Shown piece after piece: positions 43,874 through 54,045 of a stretch of 64,000 nucleotides of DNA. How positions within the stretch are numbered: position 1 is the first letter of the stretch; each line of letters begins with the position of its first letter. The notes below the pieces were generated by a model. That model was not told the DNA's origin and made no database searches. It worked only from the letters and a program-made list of their open reading frames with translations. Origin of the DNA: Musicola paradisiaca NCPPB 2511 (GTDB lineage Bacteria; Pseudomonadota; Gammaproteobacteria; Enterobacterales; Enterobacteriaceae). The stretch covers positions 267,809 through 331,808 of the forward strand of contig NZ_CM001857.1 of the NCBI RefSeq assembly GCF_000400505.1. Reading direction: 5' to 3'. A program made the translations under genes and the position numbers.

Positions 43874-44722
43874 TGCGGCGTGTCGGGCGGGCGCTGCGCG
43901 GTGATCGGTTGGCCTGCGTCTGTCTGCTGTTTCTGCTCCTGGTGCTGGCGGCCGGCATACTGGCGCCCTGGCTGGCGCCGCACGACCCGCTGCTGGTGTC
44001 GTGGCGCGACAAATTTCAGCCTCCGGGATGGCGCTACCCGCTCGGCGCCGATGCGCTCGGCCGCTGTATTTTCTCCCGTTTGCTGTTCGGTATTCGCACC
44101 ACGGTGGGGATGGCGCTGCTGGCGATGTCGCTGACGTTGCTGGTGGGAACGATGGCCGGCGTGCTGGCGGGCTTTTTTTCGCGGCCGGGTGGATGCGTTA
44201 TTGATGCGGCTGTGCGATCTGATGCTGGCGTTTCCGGCAGAGGTGATGATTTTCGCGCTGGTGGGCATGCTGGGGCCGGGGTTGGGTAATATCCTGCTGG
44301 CGGTGCTGCTGGCGAAGTGGGCCTGGTACGCCCGTATGGTTCGCGGCATCGTGATGCAGTACAGCGGCGGCGGCTATGTGCAGTATGCCCGGCTGATTGG
44401 CGCCACGCCCCGTTACGTGATCCTGCGGCATCTGCTGCCGGTGGCGGCGGCGGAGTTGGTGTTGCTGGCGACGGCCGACAGCGGTGCGGTCATCCTGCTG
44501 TTGTCGGCGCTGTCGTTTTTGGGGCTGGGCGTGCAGCCGCCGACGCCGGAGTGGGGGGCGATGCTGGGGGATGCCCGCAACGTCATGCTGGCCTACCCGT
44601 GGCAGATGCTGCCCGCCGGATGCGCTGTCATGCTGGTGGTGGCGGCCTTCAACTATCTGGGGGATTTTTTCCGGGACGTGTTGGATGTCGTTCGCGCTCC
44701 CGGCGGCAATGCCGACGCCTGA
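43870..44722 (+). pseudogene. nikC: nikC permease gene with a +1 frameshift
   Basis: Two overlapping frames together encode a NikC-type permease. From ATG 43870 the first reads MMRRVGRALRGDRLACV, a membrane helix, PLGADALGRCIFSRLLFG and LLVGTMAGVLAG; it loses homology after a run of seven T at 44173-44179. The second frame resumes with GRVDALLMRLCDLMLAFPAE and continues through LAKWAWYARMVRGIV, the EAA loop, SALSFLGLGVQPPTPEWGAM and NYLGDFFRDVLDVV to the stop at 44722. Removing one T restores an uninterrupted gene of about 283 codons, matching E. coli NikC (277 aa). As written the transporter cannot be completed, unless slippage at the T-run restores it or the base is a sequencing error. No nikD or nikE follows. 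Confidence 0.88.
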
Positions 44723-44818
44723 ACGATCCCGATGGCCGGTTCTGGGCGTCGGGGGGAAAGCGGCAAGCCGGGGATTTCTTTGCGCTTGCCCGCCGGAACG
44801 TCGTTCTTCGGTATCGTC

Positions 44819-46504
44819 TTAGCCCAATTGCAGCGGAACCCGGATGCGCACCTGGGTGAAGTGATCCGGTTCGCTGTTGACCGTAATGCCATAACCGCAG
44901 CCGTAATGCGCCTTGATGCGCCTATCCACCAGATTCATGCCCAACCCATCGCTGCCGTTGCGCGGGTGATAGGCGCCGGCGTTGTCTTCTACGGTGACTT
45001 CCAGACAGTTCGCGTGCGGCCGGGCTTCTATCCGCAATACGCCGTCCTCCAGCATGTGGGAAATGCCGTGTCTGATGGCATTTTCCACCAGCGGCTGGAG
45101 TGAAAAGGCGGGCAGGCGCGCCATCATCAAGACACGGGGAATGTTGATTTGCACCGTCAGATGGTTGGCGAAGCGCGCCTGTTCAATGTCCAGATAGGCG
45201 TTGACGTGCTCTAGTTCGTCGCCGAGCGATACTTCATCGCCGCTGCGTTTAAGGTTTTTACGAAAGAAGGTCGCCAGCGACAATACCAGGGAGCGGGCGT
45301 GCTCCGGATTCCGATGGATGACCGTCGAGAGCGTGTTGAGCGCGTTGAACAGAAAATGGGGGTTGACCTGCGCGTGCAGCAGCTTGATTTCCGACTGGAT
45401 CAGCAACAGCTTCTGTTGCTCAAAACGCCCGGCGAAGATCTGCGCGGAGAGTAAATGCGCGATGCCTTCTCCCAGTGTGCGGTTGATGCTGGAAAACAGC
45501 CGGTTTTTCGGTTCATACAATTTGATGGTGCCTAAAACCTGTTGCGCTTCGCCCCGCAGCGGGATCACCAGCGTCGATCCTAACCGGCAGCGGGGCGAGT
45601 GCGGGCAGCGGAACGGCTGCTCGCTGCCGTCGGCGTAGACCACCTGGTTGAGTTCGATGGCTTTGGTGGTGTGGGGCGAAGAGATCAGCGAGCCGACGAT
45701 GTGGTGATCCTCGCCGATACCGATAAACGCCAGCAATTTTTCCCGGTCGGTAATCGCGACGGCGCCGACGCCCAGTTCTTTATACAGGATGCGGGCGACG
45801 CGCATGCTGGTTTGTGGGGTGAACCCCTCCCGCAGTATGCCCTCGGCCTTGGCTGCGATTTTCAGCGCCTTGGTGGAAAACGCGGTGGTGTACTTCTCGA
45901 ACATCGCCCGGCGGTCGAGCAGGATGCGCATAAACATCGCCGCGCCTATCGAATTGGCGATGATCATCGGCAGCGCAATGTTTTTCACCAACGCGAATGT
46001 GGTGTCGAAAGGGCGGGATACCGCCAGCAGAATGCCCATCTGCAGAATTTCCGCCAACAGTGCGGTCGCCGCGATTACCTGCGGCTGGAACAACAGGTCG
46101 ACCCGGTTGCGTCGGGTCATACAGTGGTTGAGCAACCCGCCGATCGCGCCCTCCATCATGGTCGACAGCATGCAGGCGAACGCCGTCATACCGCCCATCG
46201 AATAGCGGTGCAGCCCGCCAGTCAGCCCGACCAGCAACCCCACCGCCGGGCCGCCCAGCACGCCGCCCAGCAGCGCGCCGATAGCACGGGTATTGGCGAT
46301 GGCGTCGTCGATGCGCAGGCCGAAATAAGTACCAAGAATGCAGAACAGCGAGAACACCAGATAACACACCAGCTTGTGCGGCAGCTGGATGGTAATCTGC
46401 ATCAGGGGAATGAATAGCGGCGTTTTACTCAGCAGGTAGGCAATGACCAGATAGACGCACATCTGCTGCAATAATAATAAAATCAGATCCAATTGATCGA
46501 ACAT
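44819..46504 (-). CDS. btsS: BtsS (YehU) pyruvate-sensing histidine kinase
   Basis: A 561-residue LytS-type sensor kinase, the exact length of E. coli BtsS. The N-terminal membrane domain (about 1-200) contains LLLLQQMCVYLVIAYLLSKT and GGLHRYSMGGMTAFACMLST. A GAF-like domain follows (DREKLLAFIGIG, GSTLVIPLRGEAQQVLGTIK), then the kinase: HAQVNPHFLFNALNTLS holds the phosphorylated His, and VENAIRHGIS and GLGMNLVDRRIK are the N- and G-boxes. In E. coli BtsS pairs with BtsR to induce the pyruvate transporter BtsT; no btsR lies beside it here. GGAGG lies 10 nt before the ATG. The gene converges on nikC. Confidence 0.93.
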   Translation of the reverse strand: MFDQLDLILLLLQQMCVYLVIAYLLSKTPLFIPLMQITIQLPHKLVCYLVFSLFCILGTYFGLRIDDAIANTRAIGALLGGVLGGPAVGLLVGLTGGLHRYSMGGMTAFACMLSTMMEGAIGGLLNHCMTRRNRVDLLFQPQVIAATALLAEILQMGILLAVSRPFDTTFALVKNIALPMIIANSIGAAMFMRILLDRRAMFEKYTTAFSTKALKIAAKAEGILREGFTPQTSMRVARILYKELGVGAVAITDREKLLAFIGIGEDHHIVGSLISSPHTTKAIELNQVVYADGSEQPFRCPHSPRCRLGSTLVIPLRGEAQQVLGTIKLYEPKNRLFSSINRTLGEGIAHLLSAQIFAGRFEQQKLLLIQSEIKLLHAQVNPHFLFNALNTLSTVIHRNPEHARSLVLSLATFFRKNLKRSGDEVSLGDELEHVNAYLDIEQARFANHLTVQINIPRVLMMARLPAFSLQPLVENAIRHGISHMLEDGVLRIEARPHANCLEVTVEDNAGAYHPRNGSDGLGMNLVDRRIKAHYGCGYGITVNSEPDHFTQVRIRVPLQLG

Positions 46505-47076
46505 CTGCGGTGAACCTCCATGTTAATGCTCCTGTCTTCTTCTTGTTGTTCCGCCGGGGCAGAACGAGCGGCAATCCCACGCCGTTTGTTTCCCACCATA
46601 GCCGGTTCGGCCGGTTATTGACACCTTCCTGCATGCGTTGGCCCCGTGATACCGGGGCTCATATTACCGCGTTGTCGTTGGTGGAATAAGTAATCATTTT
46701 TTCTTATCAATTAGTTGCGTAAAAAAATCGTTCTTGTCTCAAATATTTTCTGGTTTCTTGACTAAGCTGGAATGAGGCTATGTTTCTGAATAGAGAAGCG
46801 CATTAGCCAAGAGCGAAAGCACAGTCTGCGGCGCAGGAAGCGGCTCGCACAGCCGGTTATTACGGGGGAATGGTAAATATGAGGGCTCGCTCAAATCATG
46901 CCGCAGAAAACGTTAAACACAGAATCATGAGGTTGGCCATATTTTTTATGGGGTAGGGCTGGTTTCCTTTTCTGTTACTGATACAGGACATTTCCACATC
47001 GATTTTACGCAGAAGAAATGACCTGTTTCTTTAATATATTTCATTTATTTAGATGGTTAATCAGAGGATGGATACC
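46505..47076. other. Intergenic control region between btsS and glgB
   Basis: The 572-bp gap between divergent genes must hold both promoters. A small hairpin GCCCCG / CGGGGC with a 6-nt loop is at 46641-46658. The right half is AT-rich. I could not single out a promoter or operator with confidence, and no small gene is convincing. Confidence 0.5.
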
Positions 47077-49260
47077 ATGTCAGGTTTTTCCGATCAGCGT
47101 GTCATTAATCTTCTTTTTTCCGGTCATTATGCCGATCCTTTCGCCGTGCTGGGTATGCACGATACGCCCGCGGGCCTGGAGGTAAGAGCGCTGTTGCCGG
47201 GCGCGTTGGAGGCCCATGTTGTGGATGCTCACAACGGTCGCAAAGTGGGCAAACTGGAGCGTCAGGATGAACGCGGCTTTTTCGCCTCGGTCATTCCCCG
47301 GCGCAAACATCACTTCAGTTATCGTCTGGCTGTAACCTGGCCGCGAGATACCTGCATTATCGACGACCCTTACCGTTTCGGCACTCTGCTGCAGGAGCTG
47401 GACGTCTGGCTGTTGGCGGAAGGGCGGCATCTGCGGCCGTTTGAGCAAATGGGCGCCCATCTCCGCACGCTGGATGGGGTGGACGGAGCCTGTTTTTCCG
47501 TCTGGGCGCCGAATGCCCAGCGGGTTTCCGTCGTTGGGGATTTCAACTTCTGGGATGGCCGCCGTCATCCGATGCGATTGCGGCGGGAAAGCGGTATCTG
47601 GGAACTGTTTGTGCCGGGCGTCGGTGTCGGCGACCTTTATAAATTCGAATTGATCGACTGCTATGGCAACCTGTTGCTGAAGTCCGACCCTTATGCATTC
47701 GAATCCCAGATGCGGCCGGACAATGCCTCGCTGGTGACTCGGCTTCCAGCGCCGCTGCCGGCAAGCCCGGAACGGCAACAGGCCAACGATCTGCAATCGC
47801 CTATCTCTATTTACGAAGTGCATCTGGGTTCCTGGCGTCGTCATACCGACGACAATTTCTGGCTCAGTTACCGCGAACTGGCGGAGCAACTGGTGCCGTA
47901 TGTCAAATCGATGGGGTTCACCCATGTCGAATTGATGCCGGTGCATGAACACCCGTTCGACGGCAGTTGGGGCTATCAGCCGTTGGGGTTGTACGCGCCG
48001 ACCCGTCGTTTCGGCTCACCGGAAGAGTTCCGCCAGTTGGTGGACGCTTTTCATGAAGCCGGGATCAATGTGTTGCTGGATTGGGTGCCGGGCCACTTTC
48101 CGGCGGATAGCTACGGTCTGGCGCGTTTCGACGGCACCGCTCTGTATGAATACGCTGATCCGAAGGAAGGGTTCCATCAGGACTGGAACACCCTGATTTA
48201 CAACTTCGACCGTCATGAGGTACGCAACTACCTGACCGGCAACGCCGTGTACTGGGCGGAGCGCTTCGGCGCCGACGGGCTGCGCGTTGATGCGGTGGCA
48301 TCGATGATTTACCGCGATTACAGCCGCCGCGACGGCGAATGGGTGCCCAATCATTACGGCGGCAAGGAGAACCTGGAGGCGATCTCTTTTCTGCGTTATA
48401 CCAACCAGACGGTGGGGCAGCATTGCCCCGGCCTGATCACTATCGCCGAAGAGTCTACCGACTACGCGGGCGTGACGCTGCCGCCGGAGCATAACGGGCT
48501 CGGCTTCCACTACAAGTGGAACATGGGCTGGATGCACGACACGCTGGCGTATATGCAGCTTGATCCGGTGCACCGTAAATTCCATCACGACCTGCTGACC
48601 TTCGGCATGCTGTATGCCTACAGCGAAAATTTCGTGTTGCCGCTGTCCCACGACGAAGTGGTGCACGGCAAACGCTCTCTGTTGGATCGGATGCCCGGCG
48701 ACCCGTGGCAGAAATTCGCCAACCTGCGCGCCTACTACGGCTTTATGTGGGCTTACCCCGGTAAAAAGCTGCTGTTCATGGGCGGCGAATTCGCGCAGGG
48801 AAAAGAGTGGAACCACGACATCAGCCTCGACTGGCACCTGCTGGATGAGCCGGAAGGCTGGCACGCGGGGGTTCAGAACCTGGTGCGCGACCTCAATCAC
48901 TGTTATTGCCAGCATCCGCCGCTGTATCAATGCGACTACCTGCACCAAGGGTTTGAGTGGGTGGTGGTGGACGACCGGGAAAATTCGGTATTTGCCTTTA
49001 TCCGCCGCGACAACGATGGCAATGAAATGCTGGTCGTCAGCAACTTCACGCCGGTGCCGCGCGAGGGGTATCGCATCGGTATTAATCAGCCGGGTAGATG
49101 GCGGGAAGTGCTTAATACCGACTCCCTGCATTATCACGGCGGCAATCTCGGCAACGCCGGGGCGGTCAACAGCGAACCGGTAGGCAGCCATTCCCGGCCG
49201 CAATCTCTGGTATTGACGTTGCCGCCGTTGGCGACGCTGTATCTGGTCAGGGAGGCGTAA
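47077..49260 (+). CDS. glgB: GlgB 1,4-alpha-glucan branching enzyme
   Basis: A 727-residue GH13 enzyme (E. coli 728) that makes the alpha-1,6 branches of glycogen. N1 and CBM48 domains (about 1-220, with [20 protein letters not shown]) precede the catalytic barrel: [29 protein letters not shown] (nucleophile Asp near 405) and [11 protein letters not shown] (acid Glu near 458), and [12 protein letters not shown]. Three in-frame ATGs occur; 47077 is used because AGAGG lies 9 nt ahead and the product then begins [13 protein letters not shown] like E. coli. Overlaps glgX by one base. Confidence 0.97.
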   Translation: MSGFSDQRVINLLFSGHYADPFAVLGMHDTPAGLEVRALLPGALEAHVVDAHNGRKVGKLERQDERGFFASVIPRRKHHFSYRLAVTWPRDTCIIDDPYRFGTLLQELDVWLLAEGRHLRPFEQMGAHLRTLDGVDGACFSVWAPNAQRVSVVGDFNFWDGRRHPMRLRRESGIWELFVPGVGVGDLYKFELIDCYGNLLLKSDPYAFESQMRPDNASLVTRLPAPLPASPERQQANDLQSPISIYEVHLGSWRRHTDDNFWLSYRELAEQLVPYVKSMGFTHVELMPVHEHPFDGSWGYQPLGLYAPTRRFGSPEEFRQLVDAFHEAGINVLLDWVPGHFPADSYGLARFDGTALYEYADPKEGFHQDWNTLIYNFDRHEVRNYLTGNAVYWAERFGADGLRVDAVASMIYRDYSRRDGEWVPNHYGGKENLEAISFLRYTNQTVGQHCPGLITIAEESTDYAGVTLPPEHNGLGFHYKWNMGWMHDTLAYMQLDPVHRKFHHDLLTFGMLYAYSENFVLPLSHDEVVHGKRSLLDRMPGDPWQKFANLRAYYGFMWAYPGKKLLFMGGEFAQGKEWNHDISLDWHLLDEPEGWHAGVQNLVRDLNHCYCQHPPLYQCDYLHQGFEWVVVDDRENSVFAFIRRDNDGNEMLVVSNFTPVPREGYRIGINQPGRWREVLNTDSLHYHGGNLGNAGAVNSEPVGSHSRPQSLVLTLPPLATLYLVREA

Positions 49261-51227
49261 TGACGGTACTGCAGGCCGGTCATCCGTATCCGCTGGGTGC
49301 CCATTTCGATGGCAGAGGCGTGAATTTCGCCCTCTCTTCCGCCGACGCCGTCGGCGTTGAGTTATGCCTTTTCGATGGCGCCTATGAACAACGTGTGCCG
49401 ATGACGGCCCGTACCGATGCTATCTGGCATGGCTACCTGCCCGGCGCACGTCCCGGATTGCAGTACGGATTCCGCGTCGACGGGCCGTTTGATCCGGCGC
49501 GCGGCTTGCGCTTTAACCGCAATAAACTGCTGCTTGACCCCTGCGCGCGGATGATGATGGGGACGGTGCGGGATAATGAGCGTCTGCATGGCGGCTATCA
49601 TCGCCCTGACCCGCGGGATGACGCCGATGTGATGCCGCGCTGTGTGGTGGTGGACGAGCGTTATGACTGGCGGGACGACAGCTTTCCGATGACGCCCTGG
49701 CCCCGTACCGTGCTGTACGAAGCACATGTGCGCGGGCTGACCAAACGGCATCCGGATATCCCTCAGGCGATCCGCGGCACCTACGCCGCGTTGGCGCATC
49801 CGGTGATGCTGGCGTATTTCGCCCGGTTGGGGGTGACGGCGCTGGAGCTGATGCCGGTTCACCAGCATGCGGACGAACCCCGGTTGCAGGCGATGGGGCT
49901 GCGTAATTACTGGGGGTACAACACGCTGCTGCCGTTTGCCGCCGACAACCTGCTGTCGGCGAGCGAACATCCGCTCAATGAATTCCGCGATATGGTGCGC
50001 GTGCTGCATAAAGCGGGCATCGAAGTGATTCTGGACGTGGTGTTCAATCACAGCGCGGAGCTGGATCTGGACGGGCCGACACTGACGCTGCGCGGTATGG
50101 ATAATGCCAGCTACTGGCTGACGGACGATGGCGATTATCACAACTGGACCGGTTGCGGCAACGTGTTGCGGCTCGATTATCCGGCGACATTAGACTGGGT
50201 GGTGAGTTGTATGGTCTTTTGGCGGGATGTGTGCCATGTCGACGGTTTCCGGCTGGATCTGGCCACTGTTCTGGGGCGCTCTCCTGATTTTTCCTCCCGT
50301 GCGCCATTCTTCGCGGTGTTACGCAATCACCCGTCGCTGCGTGATATCAAGCTGATCGCCGAACCCTGGGATGTCGGCCCCGGCGGGTATCAATTAGGAC
50401 GTTTCCCGGCCCCGTTCGCCGAGTGGAACGATCGCTTCCGCGATGATATGCGTCGTTTCTGGTTGCACCGCGATGTGCCCGTCGGGGTGTTTGCCCGTCG
50501 TTTTGCTGCCTCCAGCGATGTATTCGATCACGACGGCCGGCACCCCTGGGCTTCGGTCAACCTGCTGACTTCCCACGACGGCTTTACCCTGCGCGATCTG
50601 GTGTGTTTCAACCATAAGCATAACGAAGCGAATGGCGAACAAAATCGCGATGGCACCAACAGTAATTTCAGCAATAACCACGGCGTCGAAGGCGAGCAGG
50701 CGGATCAAGAAACCCAGGCCCGGCGGCATGTTAGCCAGCGGGCTCTGTTGACCACGCTGTTGCTGTCCCAGGGGACGCCGATGTTGTTGGCAGGTGATGA
50801 ATTCGGGAACAGTCAGCAAGGCAATAACAATGCCTATTGCCAGGACAATGCGCTGGCATGGCTGCACTGGGACCAAGCAGATGACACGTTAATCGCATTT
50901 ACTTCCGGGCTGATCCGTTTGCGCCGCTCCATTCCCGTGTTGCAAGGCGGGGGATGGTGGCGTGATGGAGAAAGTGACGTGCGGTGGCTGAATGAGCAGG
51001 GAACGCCGATGACGCCGCAGGACTGGGAACAGGGGGAACGCCGGTTGCAGATCCCGCTTTCTGAATGCTGGTTGCTGTTGATCAACGCGACTGAGCAGGC
51101 ATGCGATTTCCTGTTGCCTGCCGGGGCGTGGCGGGTGTCCCCTCCGTTTGATGCAGTAGCGAATCCGGTTGAAGGTCGTGTTTGGCGCGGAGAGGCGAAT
51201 GCGGTGTGTGTACTCGTAAAACAATAA
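49260..51227 (+). CDS. glgX: GlgX glycogen debranching enzyme
   Basis: A 655-residue GH13 enzyme (E. coli 657) that removes short limit-dextrin branches left by glycogen phosphorylase. It contains a CBM48-like N-terminal part, then VELMPVHQ-like [42 protein letters not shown] (nucleophile Asp), [14 protein letters not shown] (acid Glu) and [15 protein letters not shown]. Its start overlaps the glgB stop and glgC follows after 14 bp. Confidence 0.96.
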   Translation: MTVLQAGHPYPLGAHFDGRGVNFALSSADAVGVELCLFDGAYEQRVPMTARTDAIWHGYLPGARPGLQYGFRVDGPFDPARGLRFNRNKLLLDPCARMMMGTVRDNERLHGGYHRPDPRDDADVMPRCVVVDERYDWRDDSFPMTPWPRTVLYEAHVRGLTKRHPDIPQAIRGTYAALAHPVMLAYFARLGVTALELMPVHQHADEPRLQAMGLRNYWGYNTLLPFAADNLLSASEHPLNEFRDMVRVLHKAGIEVILDVVFNHSAELDLDGPTLTLRGMDNASYWLTDDGDYHNWTGCGNVLRLDYPATLDWVVSCMVFWRDVCHVDGFRLDLATVLGRSPDFSSRAPFFAVLRNHPSLRDIKLIAEPWDVGPGGYQLGRFPAPFAEWNDRFRDDMRRFWLHRDVPVGVFARRFAASSDVFDHDGRHPWASVNLLTSHDGFTLRDLVCFNHKHNEANGEQNRDGTNSNFSNNHGVEGEQADQETQARRHVSQRALLTTLLLSQGTPMLLAGDEFGNSQQGNNNAYCQDNALAWLHWDQADDTLIAFTSGLIRLRRSIPVLQGGGWWRDGESDVRWLNEQGTPMTPQDWEQGERRLQIPLSECWLLLINATEQACDFLLPAGAWRVSPPFDAVANPVEGRVWRGEANAVCVLVKQ

Positions 51228-51241
51228 AAAAGGAGTCTGAC

Positions 51242-52525
51242 ATGGTTAGTTCTGATAAACACGATCCTCTGATGCTTGCCAGACAGCTACCCCTCAAATC
51301 CGTGGCGCTTATTCTGGCCGGCGGTCGGGGCACTCGATTGAAAGACCTGACTGCGCATCGGGCCAAACCCGCCGTTCATTTTGGCGGCAGATACCGGATT
51401 ATCGACTTTGCGCTTTCTAATTGTCTGAATTCAGGTATTCGGCGCATCGGCGTTATTACCCAATACCAGTCGCATACGCTGGTACAGCACATTCAGCGCG
51501 GCTGGTCGTTCCTCAACACCGAAATGAACGAATTCGTCGACCTGCTGCCGGCTCAACAGCGCCATGACGAGAACGATCACTGGTATCGCGGCACTGCCGA
51601 CGCCGTGTGCCACAATCTGGACATCATTCGCCGTTATCGCGCCGAGTACGTGGTGATTCTGGCGGGCGATCATATCTATAAGATGGACTATTCCCGCATG
51701 CTGCTGGATCACGTGGAGAACGGCGCCGAGTGTTCGGTGGCCTGTATTCCAGTGCCGATCGACGAGGCAAAAGCCTTCGGCGTCATGAGCGTGGATGCCA
51801 ACAACCGTATCCTCAGCTTTGACGAAAAACCAGACCACCCAACGGCGATGGCGGACAACCCGGACATGGCGCTGGCGAGTATGGGGATCTATGTGTTTAA
51901 CGCAGAGTATCTCTACCACGTACTGGAAGAAGATGTTTGTACATCAGACTCCAGCCATGACTTCGGTAAGGATCTGATCCCGAAGATCGTGGAACGCGGC
52001 CAGGCCTGGGCCCATCCCTTTACGCTCTCCTGCGTGACCTCCACGGAAGACGCGCCGCCTTACTGGCGTGATGTGGGGACGTTGGAAGCTTACTGGCGCG
52101 CCAATCTCGATCTGGCATCGGTGATGCCGGAGCTGGATATGTACGACCACCACTGGCCGATCCGCTCGGCGATGGAGGCGTTGCCGCCCGCCAAGTTCGT
52201 GCAGGATCGCTCCGGTAGCCACGGGTTGACCATGAACTCGCTGGTCTCCGGCGGCTGTATCGTTTCCGGGTCGGTAGTGACGCATTCGGTGTTGTTCCCG
52301 CGGGTGCGGGTGAATTCGTTTTGCAGCATCGACTCGTCCGTATTGTTGCCGGATGTACAGGTCGGGCGTTCCTGCCGCCTGCACCGCTGTGTCATCGACC
52401 GGGCGTGCGAATTGCCGGAAGGCATGGTGATCGGCGAAAACGCCGAGGATGACAGCCGTCGCTTCTATCGTTCCGAGGAAGGGATCGTGCTGGTGACGCG
52501 CGCCATGCTGGCCCGCATAAAGTAG
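51242..52525 (+). CDS. glgC: GlgC glucose-1-phosphate adenylyltransferase
   Basis: A 427-residue ADP-glucose pyrophosphorylase (E. coli 431), the committed and allosterically controlled step of glycogen synthesis. [20 protein letters not shown] near residues 22-41 includes the nucleotide-binding loop and effector-site Lys. [14 protein letters not shown] holds the catalytic Asp region, and SFDEKPDHP the glucose-1-phosphate Lys. The C-terminal beta-helix is present. The ATG at 51242 is preceded by AAGGAG; the reading upstream to 51182 lies inside glgX. Confidence 0.96.
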   Translation: MVSSDKHDPLMLARQLPLKSVALILAGGRGTRLKDLTAHRAKPAVHFGGRYRIIDFALSNCLNSGIRRIGVITQYQSHTLVQHIQRGWSFLNTEMNEFVDLLPAQQRHDENDHWYRGTADAVCHNLDIIRRYRAEYVVILAGDHIYKMDYSRMLLDHVENGAECSVACIPVPIDEAKAFGVMSVDANNRILSFDEKPDHPTAMADNPDMALASMGIYVFNAEYLYHVLEEDVCTSDSSHDFGKDLIPKIVERGQAWAHPFTLSCVTSTEDAPPYWRDVGTLEAYWRANLDLASVMPELDMYDHHWPIRSAMEALPPAKFVQDRSGSHGLTMNSLVSGGCIVSGSVVTHSVLFPRVRVNSFCSIDSSVLLPDVQVGRSCRLHRCVIDRACELPEGMVIGENAEDDSRRFYRSEEGIVLVTRAMLARIK

Positions 52526-52549
52526 AGGCGCCATTCAGAGGGTGAAGGT

Positions 52550-52570
52550 CATCCGGCCTGCAGCCGGATG
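52550..52570 (+). other. Intercistronic hairpin between glgC and glgA
   Basis: An 8-bp perfect stem CATCCGGC / GCCGGATG with a 5-nt loop in the 62-bp gap, ending 6 nt before the AGGAG of glgA. There is no T-run, so an mRNA-processing or stability role is more likely than termination. Confidence 0.55.
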
Positions 52571-52587
52571 ATCGGACAGGAGACAAC

Positions 52588-54021
52588 ATGCGGGTACTAC
52601 ACGTTTGTTCTGAATTTTTTCCGCTGCTGAAAACCGGCGGGCTGGCGGATGTGGTCGGTGCGTTGCCGAACGCGCAGATAGAAACGGGGCTGGATGTGCG
52701 GGTGCTGTTGCCTGCGTTTCCCGATGTGAAGCGCGGGATACCGGATACGCAGGTGGTGCGCGAACTGGAGACTTTCGCCGGCCATGTGACCATTCGCTAC
52801 GGCCATTTCAACGGTGTCGGGGTGTATCTGATCGATGTCCCCCATCTGTTTGAACGGGCGGGCAGTCCGTATCACGACACCTCGATGTTCGCCTATACCG
52901 ACAACTTTTTGCGCTTCGGTTTATTGGGATGGGTCGGGGCGGAAATGGCCAGCGGTATCGATCCGTTCTGGCGTCCCGATATCGTGCACGCCCACGACTG
53001 GCACGCGGGGCTGGCCTGTGCCTACCTGGCGGCGAAAGGTCGACCGGCAAAATCGGTATTTACCGTCCATAATCTGGCTTATCAGGGATTGTTTGATGCG
53101 CGTCACATGGCAGACCTGCGTCTGCCGCCTGAGTTTTTCCATATGTACGGGCTGGAGTTCTACGGACAGATCTCCTATCTCAAGGCCGGGTTGTATTACG
53201 CGGATCATGTCACCACCGTCAGCCCGACCTATGCGCATGAGATAACCCAGACGGAGTTCGGTTACGGCATGGAAGGGCTGCTGAAGGCGCGGGAGGACGA
53301 GGGACGTTTGTCCGGTATCCTCAACGGGGTGGATGAGTCCATCTGGAATCCGGCTCATGACGCATTGTTGACCGCTACCTACAGCCGCGACGAGCTGGCG
53401 AAGAAAGCGGAGAACAAGCGGCACCTGCAAACGGCGATGGGGTTGAAGGTGGATGACCGGGTGCCGGTATTCGCCATCGTCAGTCGCTTGACCAACCAGA
53501 AAGGGTTGGATATCGCGTTGCAGGCCGTGCCGGAACTGCTGGAACAAGGCGGTCAGCTGGTGGTTTTAGGGGCGGGTGACGCCGTCCTGCAGGAAGGTTT
53601 TTTGGCGGCGGCGGCCGAATATCATGGCCGCGTCGGCGTCCAGATTGGTTATCACGAGGCCTTTTCGCACCGCATCATTGGCGGCGCGGACGTGATTATG
53701 GTTCCTAGTCGGTTCGAACCCTGTGGTTTGACGCAGTTGTACGGCCTGAAATACGGCACGCTACCGCTGGTCAGACGCACCGGCGGACTGGCAGATACGG
53801 TAGCAGACTGCTCGCTGGAAAATCTGGCCGATGGCCTGGCGAGCGGTTTTGTGTTCAGCGATTGCAATGTAGCGTCGCTGTCGCGGGCGATTCGTCGGGT
53901 GTTTGTGTTGTGGTCCCGGCCTTCGCTCTGGCGCTATGTACAGCGTCAGGCGATGGCAATGGATTTTAGCTGGCAGGTTGCTGCTCAGGCTTATCGTGCG
54001 CTTTATCAACGTCTGTGGTAG
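52588..54021 (+). CDS. glgA: GlgA glycogen synthase
   Basis: A 477-residue GT5 glycosyltransferase, equal to E. coli GlgA, adding ADP-glucose units to the growing chain. [13 protein letters not shown] near residues 15-27 is the ADP-glucose-binding loop; [24 protein letters not shown] and a C-terminal [18 protein letters not shown] (with catalytic Glu) are all present. Preceded by the glgC-glgA hairpin, followed by glgP after 24 bp. Confidence 0.97.
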   Translation: MRVLHVCSEFFPLLKTGGLADVVGALPNAQIETGLDVRVLLPAFPDVKRGIPDTQVVRELETFAGHVTIRYGHFNGVGVYLIDVPHLFERAGSPYHDTSMFAYTDNFLRFGLLGWVGAEMASGIDPFWRPDIVHAHDWHAGLACAYLAAKGRPAKSVFTVHNLAYQGLFDARHMADLRLPPEFFHMYGLEFYGQISYLKAGLYYADHVTTVSPTYAHEITQTEFGYGMEGLLKAREDEGRLSGILNGVDESIWNPAHDALLTATYSRDELAKKAENKRHLQTAMGLKVDDRVPVFAIVSRLTNQKGLDIALQAVPELLEQGGQLVVLGAGDAVLQEGFLAAAAEYHGRVGVQIGYHEAFSHRIIGGADVIMVPSRFEPCGLTQLYGLKYGTLPLVRRTGGLADTVADCSLENLADGLASGFVFSDCNVASLSRAIRRVFVLWSRPSLWRYVQRQAMAMDFSWQVAAQAYRALYQRLW

Positions 54022-54045
54022 TTACGCATCAGTGGGAATGACACT

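Noticed and set aside
48016-49203. A 395-codon minus-strand frame
   Set aside because: Opposite glgB; no ribosome binding site or recognisable domain.
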